From positions 1 through 29,615 of IMG/VR virus record IMGVR_UViG_3300041016_000734: a stretch of 29,615 nt of DNA. One strand, written 5' to 3'. Shown piece after piece: positions 1 through 5,841 of the stretch. This DNA is from a virus. The notes below the pieces were generated by a model. The model did no database searches. It was given only the letters and a program-made list of their open reading frames with translations, and was not told the origin of the DNA. A program made the position numbers and the translations under genes. Positions within the stretch are counted from its first letter, which is position 1. The number at the start of each line of letters is the position of its first letter.

Positions 1-55
1 TTCATCTAATATGATGTTGGCTGGAAATCTACCTTCTGAATTACTAACTTGTATT
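1..55. repeat. 55-bp terminal direct repeat, left copy
   Basis: Bases 1-55 are identical to 29561-29615. The methyltransferase frame continues exactly through the join, so this is overlap from a circular assembly graph, with a unique genome length of 29,560 bp. The overlap equals a k-mer size commonly used by short-read assemblers, so I treat it as an assembly trace and not as a biological terminal repeat. Confidence 0.93.
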
Positions 56-714
56 TTTATAGTATCACTTCCAACTCGACAACCATCTATATTTATACCA
101 CCAGTTCCCCACTTAATAACATTATCAGCAATTGTCTTCTCACTTAAAGGCTTACGAGCAACACAGATAGGTTCATTTGCTGGTTTAAGAGCAGTTCCCC
201 AACCTTCATATTTAGATTGACCTTTTGTTACTGGTGTTTCCCATCCTTGTTTGTAACCATATTGTTGGTCTGAGTTTATTGTTTCATTCATAGGTTTATG
301 TATATCTGGGTTTCTTACTCTACCATCTAAAGCAAAATCATTCTTTGTTCCAACAACCTCACGCTCATTACCTTTAATCTTATCAACAGCCTTACCGATG
401 TTATGACTTTTCGGAAATCCCGAACCGTATAACCACATCACTTGGTCTCTAATCTCAAAACCAGCATCTTCTATATTTACAACCATTCTGTGATATGTTC
501 TTGTTCCACCGAATGATAATATATGTCCGCCTGGTTTTAGAACTCTATAAACTTCTTTCCAGAACTCAACTGATGGCACATCGTAGTCCCACTTCTTATT
601 CATAAATGATAAACCATATGGTGGGTCACTTACAATACTATCAATTGAATTGTCTGGTAGTTTTTTAAGGCTTTCCATATTGTCGCCTAACATTAATTTA
701 CTTTTACTTTTCAT
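1..714 (-). CDS. DNA N6-adenine/N4-cytosine methyltransferase, N-terminal part (continues at 29560)
   Basis: Residues 1-238 of a 406-residue methyltransferase whose remainder lies at 29560-29054, because the window ends are joined in the circular genome. The start at 714 follows the AAAGAATATG context. The catalytic motif DPPY is at residues 30-33. With the SAM-binding motif in the C-terminal part, this is the motif IV then motif I order of beta-class amino-methyltransferases. It would transfer methyl groups from S-adenosylmethionine to adenine N6 or cytosine N4 in DNA, probably to protect the phage genome from host restriction. No cognate restriction enzyme is beside it, so it looks like an orphan. 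It heads a transcription unit continuing into small and large terminase, behind a late-type promoter and a 51-base leader. The class is secure; the target sequence is unknown. Confidence 0.93.
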   Translation of the reverse strand, partial: MKSKSKLMLGDNMESLKKLPDNSIDSIVSDPPYGLSFMNKKWDYDVPSVEFWKEVYRVLKPGGHILSFGGTRTYHRMVVNIEDAGFEIRDQVMWLYGSGFPKSHNIGKAVDKIKGNEREVVGTKNDFALDGRVRNPDIHKPMNETINSDQQYGYKQGWETPVTKGQSKYEGWGTALKPANEPICVARKPLSEKTIADNVIKWGTGGINIDGCRVGSDTIKIQVSNSEGRFPANIILDE

Positions 715-762
715 ATTCTTTTACTTTTTTGTATATACATTCCGTATTTTACGCCGGTATTA

Positions 763-794
763 CACTATAATAGATTATATCACTATTTTTCCAA
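763..794 (-). promoter_or_regulatory. Late-type promoter for the methyltransferase-terminase unit
   Basis: On the minus strand this reads TTGGAAAAA (794-786), an 11-bp spacer, then TCTATTATA (774-766). It differs from the other five copies only at the third base of the upstream box. It lies directly after the last early gene (stop at 796). It has the longest leader of the set, about 51 bases to the start at 714. The leader contains a relatively GC-rich stretch with two similar pieces, AATACCGG and AATACGG, which could be an operator or an RNA control element. Confidence 0.7.
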
Positions 795-795
795 A

Positions 796-1047
796 TCAAT
801 TCTCAAATTTTTCAGCATTGTCACCATAATAATCTAAAATTGTTTGATAATAATTTGCTATTGAAGTGTGACATTTACAATTTATTTGATACATAACTGC
901 TTGTGGGTTAATATATTTTTTATATAGATGATATATACTATCCATATCTGCCTGTGTTGCCACGGCCACTCTAAATAGCCTTAAAATCTCATTCTTATCT
1001 TCTATACTAAACATTCTGTTTGGGTCTAATTGTTTTTTATTGCTCAT
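796..1047 (-). CDS. Hypothetical early protein with a CxCH motif
   Basis: An 83-residue soluble protein that I do not recognise. The C-terminal half carries C-x-C-H (INCKCHTSIANYYQ), which could bind a metal or simply be conserved in the family. The start at 1047 overlaps the end of the upstream gene by 11 bases, showing translational linkage in a tight run of five small genes starting at 2021. It is the last gene of the early block; the late-type promoter for the methyltransferase begins immediately after its stop. Early phage proteins of this size are often host-takeover factors, but nothing here identifies a target. Confidence 0.75.
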   Translation of the reverse strand: MSNKKQLDPNRMFSIEDKNEILRLFRVAVATQADMDSIYHLYKKYINPQAVMYQINCKCHTSIANYYQTILDYYGDNAEKFEN

Positions 1048-1255
1048 CTTCTTTTTTTTCTATTTTTTTACATATAAAATATGTTATACCATATGGATTT
1101 TCACATTCCATTGTCCACTCTGAGGCATCTAATAAATCAAATTCCTCTGGTGTCATATCGTTTATATCTTTTGGTTCTAAAGGTAGATAAAAATAACCTT
1201 CTGGTGTTTGGCTTGTTACATAATGTATCCACCACTTCTTAAAATCTTCTGTCAT
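1037..1255 (-). CDS. Hypothetical early protein, acidic
   Basis: A 72-residue acidic protein rich in aromatic residues (WW near residues 8-9; PEGYFYLPLEP further on). No family recognised, no signal peptide and no membrane segment. It overlaps its upstream neighbour by 4 bases and its downstream neighbour by 11 bases, so it belongs to the same polycistronic early unit. Confidence 0.75.
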   Translation of the reverse strand: MTEDFKKWWIHYVTSQTPEGYFYLPLEPKDINDMTPEEFDLLDASEWTMECENPYGITYFICKKIEKKEDEQ

Positions 1256-1548
1256 AATCCTAATTCTTTTATTTTTTTGTTTCTAATGCTACTTTTTGTT
1301 TCTTCTAATACAATACTTATGTGTATATCAAATTCTTTACCTAAACCAATATAATTCGTAATTGGATAGTGGAACCTGTTAGTGTTAAACTCAATTAAAT
1401 TATATTCGTTACCATCAAGTAGTAATGTATCTTTGTTAGTTCTTATCGCATCATACATACATTTATCTATTGTCATAAAAACATCAATATTATTATTGAC
1501 GGTGAAAAATGGTTTATCTCTATGAACATATGGTGTTAAATCTATCAT
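1252..1548 (-). CDS. Hypothetical early protein, RNKKI C-terminus
   Basis: A 98-residue unknown protein. Its C-terminal stretch IRNKKIKELGL closely resembles LRNKKIDELLK at the end of the gene just upstream (1545-1820), so the two may share a short C-terminal interaction segment or come from an old duplication. The rest of the two proteins does not look alike by eye. It overlaps neighbours by 4 bases on both sides, as expected for co-translation. Confidence 0.75.
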   Translation of the reverse strand: MIDLTPYVHRDKPFFTVNNNIDVFMTIDKCMYDAIRTNKDTLLLDGNEYNLIEFNTNRFHYPITNYIGLGKEFDIHISIVLEETKSSIRNKKIKELGL

Positions 1549-1820
1549 TTTAATAACTCATCTATTTTTTTATTTCTAAGTCCTGCGATTAAAATAGGTT
1601 CAGCTGCTTTGTCTAAACAACTTTTTAATATATCATCTACTACTGCGTCAGAAAAATATATCTTCATTGTGTAATATAAATTTGTAAGTATAGTTTCGTC
1701 GTCAGAAAAAGATATAATCTTAATCTTAAAGTTTCTTACTAATTCATCTAATGTGTTTTCTAATTCTATTGAAGGGTCAATCACTAATTGTTTCTTCATA
1801 AGTTCTCTTACATCTTTCAT
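1545..1820 (-). CDS. Hypothetical early protein, RNKKI C-terminus
   Basis: A 91-residue, probably alpha-helical protein without recognised domains. It ends in LRNKKIDELLK, similar to the C-terminus of the protein encoded directly downstream. It is the second gene of the unit starting at 2021, separated from the first by three bases and overlapping the next by four. Confidence 0.75.
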   Translation of the reverse strand: MKDVRELMKKQLVIDPSIELENTLDELVRNFKIKIISFSDDETILTNLYYTMKIYFSDAVVDDILKSCLDKAAEPILIAGLRNKKIDELLK

Positions 1821-1823
1821 ATC

Positions 1824-2021
1824 TTAATAACTATTTTGTGAAAATTCAACACATACATTAATAAAAACTTTATCTGTATTAATTCTCCAGTTAATTGTTG
1901 AATGATATATTTCTATATCATGATAAAACACCATAAATTCTGTATAATCTTTACCTTTAAGGTGTTTTAATTTAACTAAATAACTAAAACCATTTTGTAA
2001 ATAAACTTCTCTTTGTCCCAT
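1824..2021 (-). CDS. Hypothetical early protein, first gene of its unit
   Basis: A 65-residue, probably beta-rich protein with no recognised family. The start at 2021 is supported by the AAAGAATATG context and by an early-type 32-bp element (2040-2071) 18 bases upstream. It therefore heads the five-gene early unit running to 796. Confidence 0.7.
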   Translation of the reverse strand: MGQREVYLQNGFSYLVKLKHLKGKDYTEFMVFYHDIEIYHSTINWRINTDKVFINVCVEFSQNSY

Positions 2022-2039
2022 ATTCTTTTGTTTTTCTTT

Positions 2040-2071
2040 TATATATTAAGTTCTAAAAGTCATTTTTTTCT
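2040..2071 (-). promoter_or_regulatory. Early-type 32-bp element, copy 1
   Basis: On the minus strand this reads AGAAAAAAATGACTTTT, then AGAAC, then TTAATATATA. Three other copies (3389-3420, 4209-4240, 4505-4536) are nearly identical. Each sits about 18-24 bases before the start of a small early gene, the position of a promoter. It overlaps the stop codon of the 45-residue gene upstream. It lacks the TTTG-containing -7 box typical of Bacteroidota housekeeping promoters, so recognition by the main host sigma factor is uncertain. Confidence 0.65.
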
Positions 2072-2207
2072 ATTTTCCTTGTCCTTTATAACTTTTTTTA
2101 TAATTCTTTGAGTTTTTACTTTTAGAGTGTTTTGTCTTTGAGTGAATTCCTTTTCTTTTCTTTTTTGGTTTCACTAAATGAACTTTAATTGATGTTTGTT
2201 TTTTCAT
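2070..2207 (-). CDS. 45-residue lysine-rich basic protein
   Basis: A short frame of 45 codons starting at 2207 and ending in TAG at 2070-2072. The product is strongly basic: it has a KPKKKRKG cluster near residues 14-21 and many K/S/N residues up to a GQGK end. It fills an otherwise empty gap between 2223 and 2021. Its composition suggests a nucleic-acid-binding peptide. Very similar short Lys/Ser-rich proteins ending in a GQG-type tail are, as I recall, frequent in Bacteroidota phages, but this rests on memory and was not searched. Confidence 0.65.
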   Translation of the reverse strand: MKKQTSIKVHLVKPKKKRKGIHSKTKHSKSKNSKNYKKSYKGQGK

Positions 2208-2222
2208 AATGGTTTTTTATTT

Positions 2223-2492
2223 TTATCTTAATCTAACTCTATTCTCATAAAATCCGATTATCTTGTCATACCAGAAACCTATAAAGGCCACTCCTGATGC
2301 TATGAATATATCTCCTGTCCATATTAAAGTAGACCAGAAACTAACACACATTAAACAACTAAGTAGTAGTTTAATAAAATTGTATATTAATTTATTTGGT
2401 AGCATCTCTAATATAATTTGTAGTGGTTGAAATCTTGTAATCAACCAACTCAATATAAGCATTTTAATTCCAGAAAAAAGTATTGTTATCAT
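2223..2492 (-). CDS. Small membrane protein with a CxxCxxFW motif
   Basis: An 89-residue protein with three hydrophobic stretches, about residues 2-20, 36-59 and 61-75. Between them is C46-x2-C49-x2-F52-W53. This resembles small membrane proteins of the DUF1360 type, which carry a cysteine pair followed by FW; the function is unknown. It overlaps the sigma-like gene by 29 bases. A second possible start is Met11 at 2462, just after the upstream stop, so the start is uncertain. Being in the early block, it could alter host membranes, for example in superinfection exclusion. A holin role is less likely because holin-like genes lie in the late region. Confidence 0.72.
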   Translation of the reverse strand: MITILFSGIKMLILSWLITRFQPLQIILEMLPNKLIYNFIKLLLSCLMCVSFWSTLIWTGDIFIASGVAFIGFWYDKIIGFYENRVRLR

Positions 2493-2991
2493 TTTCTAAT
2501 TGTTTTTTTATTTCACTTTTAACCTTACCGATTGCGTAGTGAATACTTTTAATGTTTATTTTATACATATCACTTATCTCTCTCAATTTAAGTCCGTCAA
2601 CATAATAATGTCTAAATAATGTTTTGTTATACCAGTGTTGTTCATCAACTAAACTTAATACTTTGTCATATAATTCTAAAACTTTTTCACTTTTATCTTC
2701 TATATCAAATATCTCATCTGTATCTAATTGTAAATTAACTGAACCGTGTTGATAAAATAAACCTGTATCTGGTATTTTACCTTTTTTAATTCTACTACAT
2801 ATTGTGAAGCAAGTGTATTCTAAAAAATTATTATAATAAGCTTGTAGTAGTTTATTAAAATCCATTTTATATAATTGTGTTATTAAATCACTTCTTAATT
2901 CTTCCCAGTCATTTTTACCAACTGCTTTACAATATGATATAATTTCTCCATTGTTCCATATATAAAGTATTATATCATTTTTATTCTTCAT
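2464..2991 (-). CDS. Sigma-70-like RNA polymerase sigma factor (phage-encoded)
   Basis: A 175-residue protein with the two-part layout of a minimal sigma factor. Residues about 25-100 resemble region 2: W-x-E-L-R-S-D-L-I near 28-36, and an aromatic helix ending in ICSRIKKG. Residues about 125-165 form a region 4-like helix-turn-helix (LFRHYYVDGLKLREISDMY, then INIKSIHYAIGKV, then a basic helix). A linker with acidic residues joins them. Such a protein would redirect host RNA polymerase to phage promoters. It lies in an early unit behind the element at 3389-3420, while the late motif TTAGAAAAA-N11-TCTATTATA precedes the structural units. I infer it activates those. An alternative is a simple HTH transcription factor. 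Confidence 0.68.
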   Translation of the reverse strand: MKNKNDIILYIWNNGEIISYCKAVGKNDWEELRSDLITQLYKMDFNKLLQAYYNNFLEYTCFTICSRIKKGKIPDTGLFYQHGSVNLQLDTDEIFDIEDKSEKVLELYDKVLSLVDEQHWYNKTLFRHYYVDGLKLREISDMYKINIKSIHYAIGKVKSEIKKQLENDNNTFFWN

Positions 2992-3364
2992 TCATATCAC
3001 TTATATTTTGTTGAAAATATAAGTCATTAAAATTTCTTAAGTTAGTTGCTGCCTCATATTCTTCATGTTCCAAACAAACTAAAATCATATATTCTACTAC
3101 TGATAAAAAATATATATTTAGAAGTATTTGTAATTCACTATCTACTAATTCACATATATCTTCAATATGTTCATCAAATTTACTGGTTATTTTCATAATT
3201 GCTTTATCACTTAAAATTATATTAACAATAAATATAAATAATGTTTCGTGGCAGTATTCTATTGAATGCCATACTTGTTTGTGTTTTGGACTTTTTGTAT
3301 CTATCCAATCTGGTAGGTATCTAAGTCTACTATCTATTTCTTCTCTTACTTGTAATAGTCCCAT
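2981..3364 (-). CDS. Hypothetical early protein
   Basis: A 127-residue mostly helical protein with no recognised domain. It has hydrophobic stretches (LFIFIVNIILS near residue 42 and ILLNIYFLSVVEYMILVCL near residue 80) that look like buried helices but could be membrane-associated. It is the first gene behind the early element at 3389-3420, and its end overlaps the start of the sigma-like gene by 11 bases. It is therefore co-expressed with the sigma factor and could be a partner or anti-sigma protein, though no sequence evidence shows this. Confidence 0.72.
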   Translation of the reverse strand: MGLLQVREEIDSRLRYLPDWIDTKSPKHKQVWHSIEYCHETLFIFIVNIILSDKAIMKITSKFDEHIEDICELVDSELQILLNIYFLSVVEYMILVCLEHEEYEAATNLRNFNDLYFQQNISDMNEE

Positions 3365-3388
3365 AGTGATTAATTTTTTTTTATAAGA

Positions 3389-3420
3389 TATATATTAAGT
3401 TATAAAAGTCATTTTTTTCC
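3389..3420 (-). promoter_or_regulatory. Early-type 32-bp element, copy 2 (sigma-factor unit)
   Basis: The minus strand reads GGAAAAAAATGACTTTT, then ATAAC, then TTAATATATA. It differs from copy 1 at two positions. It contains the stop codon of the upstream zinc-finger gene and is 24 bases before the start at 3364, the first gene of the unit that includes the sigma-like factor. Confidence 0.65.
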
Positions 3421-3759
3421 ATTTTTATCTTTTAATTCTTCCCACATCCACATCAGTTCATCTTCCATAGAAAGTGTTGTGAATACTATACCATTCTGTC
3501 TTGTGAATATATCTACTAATCTTAAACAATCTACAAAGTCAAAGTATCCATGTTTTTTACTCATCTCATCAATAAAAGTCATCATTTCTTTTTTTGATGG
3601 CTTTTTATCTTCTGTCTTAAATTTATGTTTTCTATCTGGATTTTTAACTCCTAAGCAATATTTACAAATGTTAGTATGTTTTTCTCTACCATGTTTATCT
3701 CTTCTACAATAAAAGTATTTAAGTTCTCTTTGTTGTTCACATTTATTACATGTCTTCAT
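3409..3759 (-). CDS. Zinc-finger (two CxxC) early protein
   Basis: A 116-residue protein. The N-terminus has C4-x2-C7 and C32-x2-C35 flanking a basic loop, the treble-clef pattern seen at the start of many phage HNH/endonuclease VII-like proteins. No HNH catalytic signature follows: the remaining region, about 50-116, is helical and acidic. It is therefore more likely a zinc-binding adaptor or DNA-binding protein than a nuclease. Its start overlaps the end of the upstream small gene by 14 bases. Confidence 0.75.
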   Translation of the reverse strand: MKTCNKCEQQRELKYFYCRRDKHGREKHTNICKYCLGVKNPDRKHKFKTEDKKPSKKEMMTFIDEMSKKHGYFDFVDCLRLVDIFTRQNGIVFTTLSMEDELMWMWEELKDKNGKK

Positions 3760-3925
3760 TACTTAAATATAAATTTACTAATTCTGTCATTTGTTCTCTT
3801 ATATCTTCAACACTTCTTTTGTCACGAATGTCTATTGCTGTAAGCATGTAGTGGTTCAATTCAATAATTGCTTCCTTAATTTCTGATTTTGTAAGGTTTT
3901 CTCTGTTTTTTAATTCTGTTATCAT
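3746..3925 (-). CDS. Hypothetical early protein (59 aa)
   Basis: I place the start at 3925 (MITELKNREN) because it follows the AAAGAATATG context shared by seven genes here; an in-frame ATG at 3955 is less likely. The product is a small helical acidic protein of 59 residues and unknown function. It overlaps the zinc-finger gene downstream by 14 bases, implying coupled translation. Confidence 0.65.
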   Translation of the reverse strand: MITELKNRENLTKSEIKEAIIELNHYMLTAIDIRDKRSVEDIREQMTELVNLYLSNEDM

Positions 3926-3968
3926 ATTCTTTTTTCTCATTTTTTTATATTTCATTTTTTAGATGAAA

Positions 3969-4184
3969 TTATTTCCAGTAATAACTCCATTTTATATCTT
4001 CATCAACTTTCTTTAAGTATTTTACATCTTCAATTAATTCTGATACTGATATATCTTTATAGACATATTTGTTTCTTAAGTTGTTTAGTTGAACTTGTTG
4101 TGATTTGTAAAGTTTCTCAAAGAATGTTTCTTTTAAGTTATCAATAAAATTGATTAGTTCTTGTTTGTTTTTCTCTTTTACCAT
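3969..4184 (-). CDS. Hypothetical early protein (71 aa), coiled-coil-like
   Basis: The start at 4184 (MVKEKNKQEL) is chosen because AAAGAATATG precedes it; an in-frame ATG at 4208 would lie inside the presumed promoter. The product is highly charged, mostly helical and of unknown function. The early element at 4209-4240 is 24 bases upstream. Confidence 0.65.
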   Translation of the reverse strand: MVKEKNKQELINFIDNLKETFFEKLYKSQQVQLNNLRNKYVYKDISVSELIEDVKYLKKVDEDIKWSYYWK

Positions 4185-4208
4185 ATTCTTTTCTTTTTTT
4201 TTATACAT

Positions 4209-4240
4209 TATATATTATGTTCTAAAAGTCATTTTTTTCT
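4209..4240 (-). promoter_or_regulatory. Early-type 32-bp element, copy 3
   Basis: The minus strand reads AGAAAAAAATGACTTTT, AGAAC, then ATAATATATA. It differs from copy 1 by a single base. It is just beyond the stop of the upstream zinc-binding gene and 24 bases before the start at 4184. Confidence 0.65.
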
Positions 4241-4251
4241 ACTCCGGTTTT

Positions 4252-4485
4252 TTATGGTCTATTGTTTATTAAATTAAATAATGCCATAACCTCTGGACTA
4301 ATAGTTTGTTGTTGTGTTTGTATTAATAAATTCTTTATATGTTCTCTTTGTTTATTAATTTTATTGTCCTCCCTTTTACTATATTTTCTTTCACAGGTTT
4401 TACAATTTCTACTACAATACTTAGCATCTTTTCTCATTTCACTAATGTCTTTATTGCAGTTTCTATATTCACATTTTCTTTCCAT
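4252..4485 (-). CDS. Small zinc-ribbon-like protein
   Basis: A 77-residue protein with C5-x4-C10-x13-C24-x3-C28-x2-C31. The core ISEMRKDAKYCSRNC matches the widespread zinc-ribbon pattern in which R-x-D-x-K-Y-C-S-x2-C follows a first cysteine pair. A basic segment and a Gln-rich stretch follow. It probably binds nucleic acid or a protein partner. It lies directly downstream of the polymerase gene, with its own early element (4505-4536) and AAAGAATATG start. Confidence 0.75.
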   Translation of the reverse strand: MERKCEYRNCNKDISEMRKDAKYCSRNCKTCERKYSKREDNKINKQREHIKNLLIQTQQQTISPEVMALFNLINNRP

Positions 4486-4504
4486 ATTCTTTATTGTTTT
4501 TTAT

Positions 4505-4536
4505 TATATATTAACTTAAAAAAGTCATTTTTTTCT
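4505..4536 (-). promoter_or_regulatory. Early-type 32-bp element, copy 4
   Basis: The minus strand reads AGAAAAAAATGACTTTT, TTAAG, then TTAATATATA. It overlaps the 3' end of the polymerase gene, whose TGA stop is within the element's ATGAC. It is 19 bases before the start at 4485. The long A-tract and the TGACTTTT core are fully conserved with copies 1-3. Confidence 0.65.
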
Positions 4537-5544
4537 TTTTATTTCTTCTTTAACGAATACTAATTCTGAATACTTATCTCTACAAAATTCATATACTTTA
4601 TCAACATCCTCTTCTCTAATAACTAAACTATCATGAACCGTTAAACAGAAATCAACTGGTATATTATTAAGTAAATCATCTATGAATATACTTGCTTCTT
4701 TATATTGTAATAATCTACAAACATTTTTATAATTGTTTGTTTTATATTTTCTAAGAAATGTATTTGCTGTTGAGAATATATCTCTTATTGATGTTTTATC
4801 AACATCTAAGTATCCTGTTCCATTAATCCATGATGTAAATAGTTCTTTAGCATCATCTCTATCAGTTAATGCTGGTATTCTTGCTATAATATAATCGTAG
4901 AAATCAAGTCCATTATCAAAAATTTCATTTAATTTATCATCTTGTAATCCAATCTCTTTAAGGTGTAACCATAATAATCTTGGTTGACAAGTTTTAGCAT
5001 CAATAGTCCAATACTTACCACCAGATAATATATCTTTATACGAGTAACCATCTCCTATATTACCAGTTATATTGGTATGTAGTCGTCTTGAGAAATTATC
5101 TCTTTTAATATGTAAATCGTCAGGTTGAAATCCTAATTGTAATAATGAATAACGAGTTTTCATATACCATTTTTCATTATTATATAAATTACTATAATCT
5201 ATATCTATATTGTCTTCATATCCATCTTCTGTGTCTATCAAAAACTTATATCTTATACAATTACCATTTTCTGTATTATAGTATTTCTTTCTTCTTATAT
5301 TAAAAAGGTCTTTATCATCAAAATTAAATGATTGAAAGTCAATTATTTTATGTTCTAATAATAGTTTAGTAACAGAGTTGTATTGACCTGAAACTTTTTT
5401 TAGATAAGATGAAGGACAATCAAAGTATCCTTTACTTTTACCTCTTTTATATAGTATAGCATTATATACTTTTTTTATTCTTTCTTTAGCATCTTTTCTT
5501 TTTTGTAGTGATAATAGATAATCTAATTCTTTTGGTATAATCAT
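4525..5544 (-). CDS. TV-Pol-like DNA polymerase (superfamily A palm)
   Basis: A 339-residue protein whose C-terminal two thirds resemble the palm/fingers core of superfamily A polymerases, in the compact TV-Pol style known from mobile elements and some viruses. Motif A is IDAKTCQPRLL (181-191, catalytic Asp182), in which the QP replaces the usual DYSQIELR. A helix with K233 (RDDAKELFTSW) could serve as motif B. LQYKEAS (279-285) and LTVHDSLVI (301-309, Asp305) form the pre-C helix and motif C. An upstream R-R-L-H-T (153-157) fits the nucleotide-binding approach. No 3'-5' exonuclease, helicase or primase domain is attached. TV-Pols were predicted in the literature to prime and extend; applying this here is inference. 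It is the only replication enzyme recognised and is encoded beside the candidate origin. Confidence 0.68.
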   Translation of the reverse strand: MIIPKELDYLLSLQKRKDAKERIKKVYNAILYKRGKSKGYFDCPSSYLKKVSGQYNSVTKLLLEHKIIDFQSFNFDDKDLFNIRRKKYYNTENGNCIRYKFLIDTEDGYEDNIDIDYSNLYNNEKWYMKTRYSLLQLGFQPDDLHIKRDNFSRRLHTNITGNIGDGYSYKDILSGGKYWTIDAKTCQPRLLWLHLKEIGLQDDKLNEIFDNGLDFYDYIIARIPALTDRDDAKELFTSWINGTGYLDVDKTSIRDIFSTANTFLRKYKTNNYKNVCRLLQYKEASIFIDDLLNNIPVDFCLTVHDSLVIREEDVDKVYEFCRDKYSELVFVKEEIKRKK

Positions 5545-5605
5545 ATTCTTTTTTCTTTTTTATGTTGCTCACTTTTAAGTAAGTTTCTTATATTGTATAT
5601 ATAAA

Positions 5606-5671
5606 GTTTCTTACTTCCCCTTTTGATAAATATATAAAAAAAAGTAAAAAAACTTTATCAAAGTAAGAAAC
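5606..5671. repeat. Long imperfect inverted repeat
   Basis: The right arm TTTATCAAAGTAAGAAAC (5654-5671) is matched in inverse by GTTTCTTACTT (5606-5616) and TGATAAA (5624-5630), with seven additional bases between these two blocks in the left arm. The loop is 23 bases of A-rich sequence. A third GTTTCTTA copy is at 5583-5590. It may be an operator pair or a replication-initiator site. Confidence 0.6.
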
Positions 5672-5680
5672 AGATACATG

Positions 5681-5716
5681 ATATATATATTATATTATTA
5701 TATTATTATATTATTT
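5681..5716. repeat. AT-only tract with 8-bp tandem repeats
   Basis: 36 consecutive A/T bases, of which 5689-5715 is ATTATATT repeated three times plus a partial copy. Such tracts melt easily and are frequent in replication origins. Confidence 0.6.
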
Positions 5717-5760
5717 GTAACCACCACATCATCAACATTCACGAAAACTTTGCAATGGTG

Positions 5761-5781
5761 TATTGTCTCTCAAAGACAATA
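5761..5781. other. Perfect 8-bp hairpin/palindrome
   Basis: TATTGTCT, a five-base loop CTCAA, then AGACAATA. It is 31 bases before the late-type promoter box and has no T-tract on either side, so it is not a terminator. It is a possible operator or initiator-binding palindrome. Confidence 0.5.
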
Positions 5782-5812
5782 ATAAAAACACTTGTGATTT
5801 ATTATGATTAAT

Positions 5813-5841
5813 TTAGAAAAAGCCTTTGTTTATCTATTATA
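5813..5841 (+). promoter_or_regulatory. Late-type promoter for the plus-strand 328-aa gene
   Basis: TTAGAAAAA (5813-5821), 11-bp spacer, TCTATTATA (5833-5841), followed by TAAAAAAG and the start at 5859. It is the same motif found on the minus strand before five other units. Its use on the opposite strand confirms that it is an oriented promoter element and not a strand-specific compositional bias. Confidence 0.75.

Noticed and set aside
1-55. Terminal direct repeat as the phage's physical end
   Set aside because: The overlap is short, exactly 55 bases, and inside a coding gene; it is better explained by assembly of a circular map.
11-220. Plus-strand open frame of 69 codons
   Set aside because: It is antisense to the methyltransferase, which has clear catalytic motifs.
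4262-4563. Two plus-strand hydrophobic frames resembling membrane proteins
   Set aside because: They are complementary shadows of Lys/Asn-rich minus-strand genes, which become Phe/Leu-rich in antisense.
5681-5716. CRISPR-like or satellite repeat
   Set aside because: Simple 8-bp AT repeat with no spacers; it fits an easily melting region only.
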